Below the pieces are notes generated by a model. That model was not told the origin of the DNA and did not search any database. It saw only the letters and a program-made list of their open reading frames with translations. From Bacteroidota bacterium (GTDB taxonomy: Bacteria > Bacteroidota > Bacteroidia > AKYH767-A > OLB10): DNA of 64,000 bases. The stretch lies in the NCBI GenBank assembly GCA_016699635.1, contig CP064983.1, forward strand, positions 2,480,001 through 2,544,000. The letters run 5' to 3'. Positions 36,205 to 46,620 of this stretch are shown here, in pieces (position 1 is the first letter of the stretch; the number at the start of each line of letters is the position of its first letter). Position numbers and translations under genes: made by a program.

Positions 36205-39200
36205 TTACATATTCCTCCTATACTGTCCGCCAACTTCAAACAATGCATTGGTAATTTGTCCTAAGGAACAATACTTACTTACTTCCATCAGCTTTTCAAA
36301 CATATTTTGATTATGGATTGCAGTGAGTTGCAGGTCGTGCAGCATTTCAGGTGCAGTAGATGCATAACGTGCATGCAGATTTTTTAAAGTAGCAATTTGC
36401 TGTTGCTTTTCTTCCTCTGTGGCGCGAATAACTTCCTTAGGTAAAATAGTTGGTGAGCCTTTGCTCGATAAAAATGTATTGACACCAATAATCGGATAAG
36501 CACCGGTGTGTTTTAACGATTCGTAGTACAAACTTTCTTCCTGAATTTTTCCACGCTGATACATTGTTTCCATAGCGCCAAGTACACCACCACGTTCTGT
36601 AATGCGGTCAAACTCCGACAGTACTGCTTCCTCTACCAAATCAGTTAACTCTTCAATTATAAATGAACCTTGCAAAGGATTTTCGTTTTTGGCAAGACCC
36701 AATTCGCGGTTGATGATAAGTTGAATTGCCATTGCCCTGCGCACACTTTCTTCTGTAGGAGTGGTGATGGCTTCATCATAAGCATTGGTGTGAAGTGAGT
36801 TGCAGTTGTCATAAATAGCATACAGAGCCTGCAGTGTTGTTCTGATATCGTTGAAGTCAATTTCCTGAGCATGCAAACTTCTGCCCGATGTTTGAATATG
36901 ATATTTAAGCATCTGCGAACGTTCATTGGCCTTGTATTTTAGTTTCATAGCCTTAGCCCAAATACGCCTTGCTACACGTCCGATAACAGAATATTCAGGG
37001 TCTATGCCATTGGAGAAAAAGAATGAAAGGTTAGGCGCAAAAGAATTGATGTCCATGCCGCGACTTAAATAATATTCCACATAAGTGAAACCATTACTCA
37101 ATGTAAAAGCAAGTTGCGAAATTGGATTGGCACCGGCTTCGGCAATGTGGTAGCCGCTTATGGAAACAGAATAAAAATTACGAATGGCTTTGTCAATAAA
37201 ATATTGTTGCATGTCGCCCATCAATCTAAGAGAAAACTCTGTAGAGAAGATGCAAGTGTTTTGTGCCTGATCTTCTTTTAGAATATCTGCTTGTACAGTT
37301 CCGCGAACCTGCTTTAATGTGTCGGTTTTTATTTTATCGTAAACATCTTTTGGAAGAACTTTGTCACCGGTTATTCCCAGAAGCATAAGGCCAAGCGAAT
37401 TGTTTCCTTCTGGAATTTCGTAGTTGTATTTTGGTTGGCTTGATTTATTTTTTGAAAATTCGTCAGCAATTTTTTTCTCAACTTCTTTTTCTAATCCGTT
37501 TTGTCTGATATAAATTTCGCATTGCTGATCAATAGCTGCATTCATAAAATAGGCTGCAATAATTGAAGCCGGACCATTAATGGTCATTGATACAGAAGTT
37601 GCAGGGTCGCAAAGATTAAATCCGCTATACAATTTTTTTGCATCATCAAGACAACATACACTTACACCACTGTTTCCTATTTTCCCATAAATATCAGGAC
37701 GATGGTCAGGGTCGTTGCCATAGAGTGTCACACTATCGAAGGCAGTGCTAAGCCGTTTAGCAGGCATGCCTAATGAAACATAATGGAAACGTTTGTTGGT
37801 ACGCTCAGGACATCCTTCACCGGCAAACATTCTTGTTGGGTCTTCGCCTTCGCGTTTAAAACGGAATACACCTGCAGTAAACGGAAATTCACCCGGAACA
37901 TTTTCCTGCAAAATCCATTTCAGCAAATCGCCCCAAGCTTTGTATTTCGGAAAAGCTACCTTAGGTATTTTGTTGTGCGAAAGTGATTCATCAAATGTTT
38001 TTATTTTTAAAACTTTATCACGTACTTTAAATTCATAATAATCTTTACTGTACTCTTCTGTTTTAGCAGGAAAATCTTCCAATAGTTTTTTGTTGTTGCC
38101 ATCGAAACTTCTTTCAAGTATATCATATTGTTTTTTCAGCTCTTCGGCAGCTGCTCCTTTTATTATTTGCATGCTTTCATAGAGCGAGTAAAGCTTCTGT
38201 GCAAGTGTACATTGTTCTTCAACCCACTGGTCATAATGTCTGTTGTTTTCTGAGATTTCAGAAAGATAGCGTGTACGATGCGGAGGAATGATAAACACTT
38301 TTTCACTCATCTCTTCTGTGGTGTGATAGTCGCTTTTTAAGTCTGCTCCGGTTTTTGCTGCAATGGTATTCATCACAGACTTATAAAGTTGATTCATACC
38401 CGGATCGTTAAACTGAGAGGCTATTGTTCCGAAGACAGGAATTTTTTCATCACCAATGTCAAACAACTTATGATTGCGCTTGTATTGTTTTTTTACATCG
38501 CGCAATGCATCTAATGCTCCGCGTTTATCAAATTTGTTTAGTGCAATGAGGTCGGCAAAATCAAGCATGTCAATTTTTTCCAACTGTGTTGCTGCACCAT
38601 ATTCCGGAGTCATTACATATAAACTCACATTGCTATGTTCGGTAATCTCAGTATCGCTTTGTCCAATACCTGATGTTTCAAGGATAATTAAATCAAACTG
38701 TGCGGCTTTTACAATATCTAATGCTTCCTGAACATAACGACTCAATGCAAGATTACTTTGACGAGTTGCCAACGAGCGCATATACACACGTGGATTGCGA
38801 ATACTGTTCATTCTGATACGGTCGCCAAGTAATGCACCACCTGTTTTGCGTTTACTGGGGTCAATGGAAATGATGGCAATATATTTATCTTTAAACTCCA
38901 ACAAAAATCTTCTTACCAATTCATCAACAATAGATGATTTGCCTGCGCCTCCTGTTCCTGTAATTCCTAATACAGGACTGTTTTTGGTTTTATTAGAGAG
39001 GGAAGAAGTAATTTCAGGATATAGTTTTTCAAATTCCGATTGATTATTTTCTGCACAAGAAATGAGCCTTGCAATGGCTTTTGAATTTTTCTTTGTCAGC
39101 TCTTTTATTTCGCCATTTAAATTTACTCCTGTGGCAAAGTCGCATTTTTGGAGCATATCGTTAATCATGCCTTGCAAGCCCATAGCACGTCCGTCATCAG

Positions 39201-39570
39201 GATGATAGATGCGGGCAATACCATAGTCCTGAAGTTCGCTTATTTCTTCTGGAAGTATTGTGCCACCACCGCCACCAAATATTTTTATATGCCCACAGCC
39301 TCTTTCTTTCAGCAAGTCATACATGTACTTAAAATATTCCATGTGTCCGCCCTGATAACTTGTCATGGCAATAGCATTGGCATCTTCCTGAATGGCACAT
39401 TCCACTACCTCTTGTGCACTTCTGTCGTGGCCAAGGTGAATAACCTCAGCACCACTTGACTGAATGATTCTGCGCATGATGTTGATGGCAGCATCGTGCC
39501 CATCAAACAGCGAAGCGGCAGTTACAATACGGATTTTATGTTTCGGGGTATAAATTTTTGACTCCTGCAT
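36205..39570 (-). CDS. icmF: Fused isobutyryl-CoA mutase (IcmF)
   Basis: The ATG at 39570 gives a protein of about 1121 residues with three parts in order: a B12-binding domain (VTAASLFDGHDAAINIMRRI; FGGGGGTILPEEI), a MeaB-type G-protein (P-loop GITGTGGAGKSSIVDELV; ALNKFDKRGALDALRD), and a CoA mutase barrel (KVAFPKYKAWGDLLKW; TSVSMTINGPASIIAAYF). This fusion is IcmF, which interconverts isobutyryl-CoA and butyryl-CoA. The active-site stretch GEGCPERTNKRFHYVS is as in IcmF rather than the Tyr-containing motif of methylmalonyl-CoA mutase. The eleven residues available upstream (from 39603) are probably not translated. Confidence 0.93.
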   Translation of the reverse strand: MQESKIYTPKHKIRIVTAASLFDGHDAAINIMRRIIQSSGAEVIHLGHDRSAQEVVECAIQEDANAIAMTSYQGGHMEYFKYMYDLLKERGCGHIKIFGGGGGTILPEEISELQDYGIARIYHPDDGRAMGLQGMINDMLQKCDFATGVNLNGEIKELTKKNSKAIARLISCAENNQSEFEKLYPEITSSLSNKTKNSPVLGITGTGGAGKSSIVDELVRRFLLEFKDKYIAIISIDPSKRKTGGALLGDRIRMNSIRNPRVYMRSLATRQSNLALSRYVQEALDIVKAAQFDLIILETSGIGQSDTEITEHSNVSLYVMTPEYGAATQLEKIDMLDFADLIALNKFDKRGALDALRDVKKQYKRNHKLFDIGDEKIPVFGTIASQFNDPGMNQLYKSVMNTIAAKTGADLKSDYHTTEEMSEKVFIIPPHRTRYLSEISENNRHYDQWVEEQCTLAQKLYSLYESMQIIKGAAAEELKKQYDILERSFDGNNKKLLEDFPAKTEEYSKDYYEFKVRDKVLKIKTFDESLSHNKIPKVAFPKYKAWGDLLKWILQENVPGEFPFTAGVFRFKREGEDPTRMFAGEGCPERTNKRFHYVSLGMPAKRLSTAFDSVTLYGNDPDHRPDIYGKIGNSGVSVCCLDDAKKLYSGFNLCDPATSVSMTINGPASIIAAYFMNAAIDQQCEIYIRQNGLEKEVEKKIADEFSKNKSSQPKYNYEIPEGNNSLGLMLLGITGDKVLPKDVYDKIKTDTLKQVRGTVQADILKEDQAQNTCIFSTEFSLRLMGDMQQYFIDKAIRNFYSVSISGYHIAEAGANPISQLAFTLSNGFTYVEYYLSRGMDINSFAPNLSFFFSNGIDPEYSVIGRVARRIWAKAMKLKYKANERSQMLKYHIQTSGRSLHAQEIDFNDIRTTLQALYAIYDNCNSLHTNAYDEAITTPTEESVRRAMAIQLIINRELGLAKNENPLQGSFIIEELTDLVEEAVLSEFDRITERGGVLGAMETMYQRGKIQEESLYYESLKHTGAYPIIGVNTFLSSKGSPTILPKEVIRATEEEKQQQIATLKNLHARYASTAPEMLHDLQLTAIHNQNMFEKLMEVSKYCSLGQITNALFEVGGQYRRNM

Positions 39571-39591
39571 ATCAGAATAACCTTTATGCTG

Positions 39592-39599
39592 CAAATTTA
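39592..39599 (-). promoter_or_regulatory. Bacteroidota-type -7 box for icmF
   Basis: On the minus strand this reads TAAATTTG, matching TAnnTTTG, 21 bases before the ATG at 39570. This placement supports 39570 over 39603 as the start. Confidence 0.4.
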
Positions 39600-39685
39600 A
39601 CATTTACAGCGTAAGCAGGAAAGGGGAGGTGTAGTTATCTTATAAGAATGAAAAACACACCTATAGCTAATTAAAAATTGCGAAA

Positions 39686-39705
39686 TTGTTGTAGGGTTAC
39701 AACAA
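39686..39705 (-). terminator. Possible weak terminator after lpd
   Basis: TTGTTGTA and TACAACAA form a perfect eight-base stem around a four-base loop, 13 bases beyond the lpd stop. On the minus strand it is followed by a weak T-rich stretch (TTTCGCAATTTTT), so termination is possible but not certain. Confidence 0.4.
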
Positions 39706-39718
39706 GCAAAGGGCAATC

Positions 39719-41107
39719 CTATAAATGTATCACTTCATTATAGGCGGCAGCAGCAGCTTCCATAATAGCCTCGCTCATTGTAGGATGCGGATGTACAGCC
39801 TTGATAATTTCATGACCTGTTGTTTCTAATTTTCGTGCCAGAACCAACTCTGCTATCATTTCAGTAACGTTTGCACCTATTAAATGTGCACCAAGCAACT
39901 CACCATATTTTTCGTCAAAAATAAGCTTAACGAAACCATCACTTTGTCCACCGGCTTTAGCTTTTCCTGAAGCACTGAATGGGAACTTACCAACTTTTAT
40001 TCCTATGCCTGCATCTTTAGCAGCTTTTTCTGTCATACCTACAGAAGCAATTTCAGGAGTGCAATAAGTACATCCCGGAATATTGTTGTAATCGAGTGGT
40101 TGTGGATGATGGCCTGCAATTTTTTCAACACAAATAATTCCTTCTGCAGAAGCCACATGTGCCAATGCCTGACCTTTTACAATATCACCTATTGCGTAAA
40201 TGCCAGGTATGTTGGTCTGATAAAAATCGTTTACAACAACCTTACCTTTATCGGTAATGATGCCACACTCTTCAAGACCTATGTTTTCAATATTTGTTGT
40301 TATGCCTACTGCAGAAAGTACTTTTTCGCAGGTAATAACTGACTCACCTTTTGCAGATTTAATTTTTACACTGCACGTTCCGCCACTTACTGTAACCGAT
40401 TCTACAGAACTGTTTGTCATGATTTCAATACCAACTTTTTTCAAAGAGCGTTCTAATTGCTTGCTCACTTCTTCGTCCTCAACAGGAACAATGTTAGGCA
40501 TAAATTCTACCACAGTAACTTTTGTGCCCATAGCATTATAGAAGTAGGCAAACTCTACTCCAATAGCACCTGAACCCACTACCACCATTGACTTTGGTTG
40601 TTCGGGCAGGCTCATTGCTTCGCGATAGCCAATAATGTTTTTGCCATCTTGCTTCAGGTTAGGCAACTCGCGCGAACGTGCTCCTGTTGCAAGAATAATA
40701 TGCGCTGCTGTATATGTTTTTTTGCTGCCATCGGTTGCTGTTACTTCTACACTTTTTCCGGGCTTTACTTTTCCAAAACCATTGATGACTTCTATTTTAT
40801 TTTTTTTCATCAGAAACTGAACGCCCTTGCTCATGCCATCTGCAACGCCACGACTTCTTTTGATAACAGCATTAAAGTCGGCTTTGCCACCTTCAACAGT
40901 AATACCATAGTCAGAAGCATGGTTCAGGTATTCAAAAACACTTGCACTTTTGAGCAATGCCTTAGTAGGAATACAACCCCAGTTCAGGCAAATACCACCT
41001 AGGTTTTCTTTTTCAATAATTGCTGTTTTAAGTCCTAACTGCGATGCTCTGATAGCTGCTACATACCCTCCGGGGCCACTTCCTATAATGATTAAATCAA
41101 AATTCAT
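39719..41107 (-). CDS. lpdA: Dihydrolipoyl dehydrogenase
   Basis: Lpd is the E3 subunit that reoxidises dihydrolipoamide in 2-oxoacid dehydrogenase and glycine cleavage complexes. The 462-residue product has the FAD motif IIGSGPGGYVAAIRA, the redox-active cysteines in GGICLNWGCIPTKALLKS, the NAD motif VVGSGAIGVEFAYFY, AIGDIVKGQALAHVA and the C-terminal base in HPHPTMSEAIMEA. Nothing is odd about it. It stands alone between icmF and msrB on its own transcript. GcvT at 21071 is a possible partner pathway. Confidence 0.96.
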   Translation of the reverse strand: MNFDLIIIGSGPGGYVAAIRASQLGLKTAIIEKENLGGICLNWGCIPTKALLKSASVFEYLNHASDYGITVEGGKADFNAVIKRSRGVADGMSKGVQFLMKKNKIEVINGFGKVKPGKSVEVTATDGSKKTYTAAHIILATGARSRELPNLKQDGKNIIGYREAMSLPEQPKSMVVVGSGAIGVEFAYFYNAMGTKVTVVEFMPNIVPVEDEEVSKQLERSLKKVGIEIMTNSSVESVTVSGGTCSVKIKSAKGESVITCEKVLSAVGITTNIENIGLEECGIITDKGKVVVNDFYQTNIPGIYAIGDIVKGQALAHVASAEGIICVEKIAGHHPQPLDYNNIPGCTYCTPEIASVGMTEKAAKDAGIGIKVGKFPFSASGKAKAGGQSDGFVKLIFDEKYGELLGAHLIGANVTEMIAELVLARKLETTGHEIIKAVHPHPTMSEAIMEAAAAAYNEVIHL

Positions 41108-41226
41108 AATTGATGCTTTAATTTGCTGCTAAAATATAGCTTTTTAATGAATCTGATAGCAGGTATTAACTTTGTTTCTGTAAATGTGTTTGTACATATT
41201 GATAGCGTGGAGGTATCAAATAAATT

Positions 41227-41703
41227 TTGTCAATGAAAATCAGAATATTTAATATTGCCTTAGTTACCTTAATGGGAATGTGGCAGCTAAGCATTGCGCA
41301 AAACAGCAGAAAAATGGAATACAATAAATTGACACCTCAGGAGGAGAAAGTGTTGTTGTTTAAAGTAACGGACAGGCCTTTTACCGGTGATTATTATCTT
41401 AAAAAAGATGTAGGCACTTATATTTGTCGCAGGTGTAATGCGCCACTTTATAGAAGCGCTGATAAGTTTGAGGCGCATTGTGGTTGGCCCAGTTTTGATG
41501 ATGAAATAAAAGGCTCTGTAAAACGAATTCCTGATGCAGATGGTATGCGCACAGAAATTGTTTGCAGTAATTGTGACGGGCATTTAGGTCATGTTTTTTT
41601 AGGCGAAGGATTTACAGCTAAAAACACCAGACACTGTGTAAACACCAGCTCATTAAAATTCATACCTGCAGGAACACCTCTACCTGAAGTAATCAAAAAG
41701 TAG
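41227..41703 (+). CDS. msrB: Peptide methionine-R-sulfoxide reductase, secreted
   Basis: MsrB reduces methionine-R-sulfoxide. The 158-residue product has a signal peptide (LVTLMGMWQLSIAQ), the zinc cysteines in CRRCNAPLYRS and CSNCDGHLGHVF, the block FEAHCGWPSFDDEI, and the catalytic Cys in TRHCVNTSSLKF near the C-terminus. Both zinc and active cysteines are present. It would repair oxidised envelope proteins. It is convergent with the secreted sugar-dehydrogenase-like gene, 5 bases away. Confidence 0.95.
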   Translation: MSMKIRIFNIALVTLMGMWQLSIAQNSRKMEYNKLTPQEEKVLLFKVTDRPFTGDYYLKKDVGTYICRRCNAPLYRSADKFEAHCGWPSFDDEIKGSVKRIPDADGMRTEIVCSNCDGHLGHVFLGEGFTAKNTRHCVNTSSLKFIPAGTPLPEVIKK

Positions 41704-41708
41704 TAAGC

Positions 41709-43138
41709 TTATTTTATTACCGGTATCTTAATGTTGAGCGAGGCGTTGACACTATTAATGTTGCTTAAATAAATTCCTGAGGTAAGATTAATAGGTAGTT
41801 TGAATGTGTTGTTACCTGATTTTAAACTCAACTTCCAAGCTGTAATTAAAGTGCCTTTTAAATCATAAAGATAAAGGGTTGCCTGATTGTTGCTTTTTGA
41901 AGTTAAATTCATTTGAAGTGATTGCTCATTTTGATTGAAAGACATGTCAACATTATTTACATCATTACCATATTCAGAAATAGAAGTAGTTGTGTCTGTA
42001 ACCTGATACACCTTCTGATTCACTAAGTCTGCAATATACAATTCACCATTATCATCTTCACCAAAGGTGCTGAATGCACGTCCGGGAAATGTTCCTGCAA
42101 CGGTAACGGCATTGCCGTTGTTAGGGTCTAAAGCATATATTGTTCCATTACAGAAATCGGCAAAGAAATAATATCCATAAAGAGCAGGGTAGGCAGTGCC
42201 ACGATATACAAATCCGCCTGTAACAGAACATCCACCGGTAGATGCATGGCTATATACGTGGACAGGTGAAATATAATTTCCTATGCACCCCTACACTTGT
42301 ATTGTAAGTAACTAAACCTTCGTAGCAGCGCCATCCGTAATTTTCGCCACCTGTTGAATTAGCCTGTTGAAAATCTATTTCCTCCCATATATCCTGACCT
42401 ACATCGCCAATCCACATGTCATGTGTAAGTCTGTCAAAACTGAATTTCCATGGATTACGGAATCCACTTGCCCATATTTCATTCTTAACATTCATAACTC
42501 CAAAAAAGGATTGGTTGATGGAATGGTATATGCTCCAGGCTGTAAAACATCTATCCTTAAAATTTTACCAAAATACATATTCATATTCTGCGTTCTGTTA
42601 CCCGGATCGCCAACATCACCACCATCACCAAGAGCAAGATACAAATATCCGTCATTACCAAATTTCAGGCAGCCACCATTATGATTCGTATAAGGCTGCG
42701 CCAATGCAAATAAAATTTCTGCACTTACAGTATCGGCAACATTTGGATCAGCACTTCTTTTGTATCGGGCTAGCACACTGTTGCCATTACCAGTTTTGTT
42801 GGTATAGTAAACGTAAAAACTACTGTCTGTGGTGTAATTTGGGCTAAAGGCAAGACCTAATAATCCCTGTTCACCTGTATTACTTAATGATGTTGGGGTT
42901 ACTTTACTGTTGATGTCTAAAAAGGAATGGTATCTGTCACACCTCCGGGGTTAATTATATAAATGTATCCTAGTTGAGTTGCTGCATACATTCTGCCATC
43001 ACCATTGGTTGCAAGATCCGATGTCTTGCCATAAATGCCATTAGCATATTCAATAATATTTACCTGTGGTTGTGCCCAAGTTTGACTAACTGTAGCCATA
43101 CATAAAAGCAGAATAGAAACGTTTGCGGAAAATTTCAT
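41709..43138 (-). CDS. Secreted PQQ sugar-dehydrogenase-like beta-propeller with T9SS tail (three frame breaks)
   Basis: Four minus-strand segments join to a 476-residue protein when single bases are restored in the T5 run at 42919-42923 and the T6 run at 42502-42507 and one G is removed from the G4 run at 42288-42291. The order then fits glucose/sorbosone dehydrogenase: signal peptide ending WAQ, GEQGLLGLAFSPNY, YTNHNGGCLKFGNDGYLY, LALGDGGDVGDPGNRTQN, ASGFRNPWKFSFDR, WIGDVGQDIWEEI, NYGWRCYEG and YFFADFCNGTIYAL. The C-terminal 90 residues are a type A sorting domain. All three repairs restore conserved motifs. Confidence 0.88.
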
Positions 43139-43160
43139 TAATTGTGTTTTAATGGAAAAG

Positions 43161-43168
43161 CAAATATA
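43161..43168 (-). promoter_or_regulatory. Bacteroidota-type -7 box for the sugar-dehydrogenase-like gene
   Basis: On the minus strand it reads TATATTTG, 22 bases before the ATG at 43138. Confidence 0.45.
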
Positions 43169-43240
43169 GTTTGTGGGCTAAGATTTTTTTGTAGTAAATT
43201 GGTAAGTTTTGTGAAAATTTACTCACCGTTTTTTTAAACA

Positions 43241-43268
43241 AAAAATGCTGACCGTAATCAGCATTTTT
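43241..43268 (-). terminator. Strong, probably bidirectional terminator
   Basis: AAAAATGCTGA and TCAGCATTTTT form a perfect 11-base stem with a CCGTAA loop. It lies 36 bases beyond the stop of the Ig-repeat gene and separates it from the promoter of the next minus-strand gene. Confidence 0.9.
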
Positions 43269-43304
43269 ATCAAAGAAATATATTTTTCAAAAACGTCAAA
43301 TAGT

Positions 43305-45949
43305 TTATTTAATTACGTTGATTGCTCCATGGTATTTTTTAGAAGTTCCATTGTGCAATTGGATTTCTATCTCATAATAATAGACTCCGGCATGATTATC
43401 TTTTGCATCCCAGCCATTCTTCCAGTCTGAATAAGATGTTACCTTTTTGCCCCATCGGTTAAAGATTGTTGTTTCTGCACTTTTAATAGCAGTACTGCTG
43501 TAAGTGAATACATCATTCTTTCCATCATTATTTGGTGTGATAACATTTGGAATTATTAATGAGTCGTCAATCACTTCGATAATAGCAGATGCAGTGTCTG
43601 TACAACCTGCATTGTCTGTTACGGTTAACACTACGTTGAACGTGCCACCATAATTAAAAATGTTAGATGCATTGTTGTTTGTAGAAGTGTTTCCATCGCC
43701 AAAGGCCCATGATGATGCGGTGTAGTTTAAACTATTGTTGGTAAAATCTACTGTCAGAGGAGCTTGGCCACTATAAACATTTGCTGCAAATGCTGCATCA
43801 ATGTTTGTTGCTGTAATTGTAAAATTGGCTGTATCGCTGCCACAGCTATTTGTTGCAGTAACTGCGTAAATGCCCGGTGTGTTGACAGTTGTTGTTGATG
43901 TCGTTGTGCCATTGCTCCAGAGGTAATTATCACCGCCTGTTGCTGTTAATGTCAACATGCTGTTGTTGCAGAGCACTGTTGATGGTGAAGAAATTACTGC
44001 TGTTGGTACAGATCCTTGTGCAAGATTGTAAGTCGCACTGGCAGTTCCACAAGTTGATGTGCCGGTTACAGTATATATTCCTGCAGTGCTGACCGTTATA
44101 GAGCTTCCTGTCTGTCCGCCTGACCATGAATAGGATGAAGCACCTGAAGCAGTCAGAGTAGCACTTTGTCCGGGGCAGATTACCGTTGCAGAAGAAGTAA
44201 CAGAAACTGATGGTGTGTTGGTGACAGTAACATTCACAACAACAGTGTCAGCGCCACAAGCATTAGATGATGTTACAGTATAGTTTCCTGCAGTACTAAC
44301 ATTTATGGATGCAGTAGATGCACCCGTTGACCAAAGATAGGTTGCAACTCCTGATGCAGTTAGTGTTGCAGACTGTCCGCTACAAATATTTACCGATGTA
44401 CCCGGTGAAACAGATATTGAAGGTGCTGTGCCTGCAGTGATGGTGATTGTGTTTGATGCAGTACCACAAGAGCTGGTTCCGGTAACTGTATAAGTTCCTG
44501 CAGTATTAATCGTGATTGACGGAGTTGTTTGCCCACCTGACCAAACATAGGTGCTTGCACCTGATGCTGTAAGTGTGAGACTTTGTCCCGGACAAATTTC
44601 TGTTCCGCTATTTGAGGTTATATTTACAACAGGTGTTGTAGTTTGTGTCACATTGATAGTCACTGATGATGTTCCGCAGGCATTTGTTGAGCTTACAGTA
44701 TAGGTTCCTGCTGTATTTACAGAAATAGATGATGTTGTTGCTCCGGTTGACCATTGATAACTTGATGCACCTGAAGCTGCTAAAGTAACCGACTGACCTG
44801 CACAAATGCTGACATTTGTTCCCGGTGTAACAGTAATATTAGGTGCAGTGCCACCTGTTATTGTTGCTGTTGCTGTAGGTGTTCGCATGTTCCTGTCACT
44901 GTTACTGTATAAGTTCCGGGAGTTAAAACGGTAATAGATTGAGTTGTGGCACCGTTACTCCATTGGTATGCTGTTCCTGATGATGCAGTCAGTGTTATGC
45001 TGTCTCCTGTACAAACAGTAGAAGGACCTGTGATTGATGCAGGCTGACCATTCTGAACAATTAAGTAAATGTTACTTGTAATAGTGTCATTGCATTGGCC
45101 GAGCATGGAAAACTGTATGGTGTCTGTGCCTGTAAATGTTGCATTGGTTTGGTAGGTTGTGACAAGATTGTTAGGAGTACTCAAAGTGCCATTGCCACCA
45201 CTCCAGAAATATCCTGAATAATTTCCTGTAAGATTACTTGCTGTTAAAGTAACTGAATTGCCGGAGCAAACTGTTGTAGCACTACTTTGTAATGTAGCAG
45301 TTAAAGAAATAATCGGAGCCTGACAGCCATTGTTATAATATGTTGGATTTCCTAAAGAATCAAATCCTACACTAGAGCCATCTTGTGCGGCTGTATCTAA
45401 TTGTCCGAATTGATTTACTAATTGATTTGGAAAATATTGTACAGTTTGACTACAAACAGCACCAAAGTTCATTGTTAATATACGTGGTGTTGTAACTGTT
45501 GCTGAATAATTTCTGAAATGTCCTTGTGTATTTCCTGCGCATTGAAAAATGACATACATCGTATCTGTCAGATTTGCAAAAGAATTGAAGGTAGTATTAA
45601 AGTTTTCACTGGTGACTAAAATTACTTTACTGTTTTGTGGCAAAATATCATTTGATGGTTCAAGCAGATAACCACATGATTGAATAGTAGCATTCAAATC
45701 GGCTACTTTTTGTGCTGTGTTTGCATTCTGGCAAATGCCAAGAAAATTAAGGTTGGTTGATGGCCATGAAACATTTAATGAGCTTACCTGTAATGGAGAA
45801 GCACCTACGGTAAAACGAACCATTTCATTTTCACCCTCAGGATTCCCGCAGGCATCTACAAGAATACTGTTAATTGTAAAACAGCTTTGGCTATAACCTG
45901 CTGAATAGGTTAAGATACAGATAAAAAGTAGCAGAAAAATCTTTTTCAT
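43305..45949 (-). CDS. Large secreted Ig-like/PKD repeat protein with T9SS type B tail (one frame break)
   Basis: One added G at 44884 joins two segments (giving TGTCGTPTATATITGG) into an 881-residue protein. It starts with a signal peptide and a unique N-terminal domain of about 200 residues (SCFTINSILVDACGNPEGEN). Six to seven Ig-like repeats of about 70 residues follow, each with a CxGQSxTLTASG core and a YxWS phrase, one PKD domain (DFTNNSLNYTASSWAFGDG), and a CHU_C-type T9SS type B sorting tail (PNVITPNNDGKNDVFTY ... GVYYYEIEIQ). Surface anchoring by type IX secretion is expected. A role in adhesion is inferred. Confidence 0.87.
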
Positions 45950-46046
45950 TGATATAATATTTGAGATATAATTTTAAAATTCAGAAGTGCAAAAGTGCAG
46001 AATTTAACTCATTTCTGATGAAACTTAGGATAAAAAAATATTCAGT

Positions 46047-46505
46047 TTAATAAGGCATTATTTTCCTTTTTAAAGAATATTTTACTGTGTCTTTCTTTCC
46101 CATAAGCTTGGCATCCCATGTATTCTGTTCTGACAGTGAAAAAGTTATGCGGTTATAGGGTGTGATTTTTTCATTATAAAAAGTCATGGAAGTAGAATTG
46201 TGCCCTTCGGCCTCCCATTGCAGAATTTTAAGGCTGTCGCTGTCATTGATGTAATAAAGATGGTTGTTTCTTAAAACAATTTTGGAAGTTCCGCCAAAAA
46301 CCTGTTTTTCACCCTCAAAGTGGTAGTTGTTATTGATAAATGCAGTGTCTGATTGTTTTTTCCATTCTTCATAGAATATATTACCATTTCTTGCAATGCC
46401 TTCCCATTTTCCGATTATCCAGTCTAAATCGCTTAGCTTGTTCTTCTCCTTGCATGACGATGTAACAACAAAAATTGATAGAATAAGAAAATAAAATTTC
46501 TTCAT
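46047..46505 (-). CDS. Probable lipoprotein, lipocalin-like
   Basis: The 152-residue product has a lipoprotein signal (LILSIFVVTSSC, with a Ser-Ser-Cys cleavage site) and a mature part starting LSDLDWIIGKWEGIARNGN, the phrase seen at the start of small calycin-like domains in Bacteroidota (DUF6265-type). The rest is mostly beta. There is no close neighbour on the same strand. The function is unknown. Confidence 0.75.
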   Translation of the reverse strand: MKKFYFLILSIFVVTSSCKEKNKLSDLDWIIGKWEGIARNGNIFYEEWKKQSDTAFINNNYHFEGEKQVFGGTSKIVLRNNHLYYINDSDSLKILQWEAEGHNSTSMTFYNEKITPYNRITFSLSEQNTWDAKLMGKKDTVKYSLKRKIMPY

Positions 46506-46562
46506 GCTGCAAAAATGCAGAAATAATCCAACTTTAGGCTCACTACTTATTAATTTTTAACG

Positions 46563-46591
46563 TTGATTAAGAAATGCAATATTTAATTTTG
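46563..46591 (+). promoter_or_regulatory. Bacteroidota-type promoter with both elements
   Basis: A TTG at 46563-46565 lies 18 bases before TAATTTTG (46584-46591), matching the TTG / TAnnTTTG promoter of Bacteroidota. The start of the outer-membrane gene is 29 bases further (46621). Confidence 0.65.
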
Positions 46592-46620
46592 CAGCAATTC
46601 AGAAAGTGAAACCGGAAAGT

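Noticed and set aside
39686..39705. Hairpin after lpd as a riboswitch or regulatory RNA
   Set aside because: It is a simple 8-base stem beyond a stop codon without a conserved core; a weak terminator is the simplest explanation.
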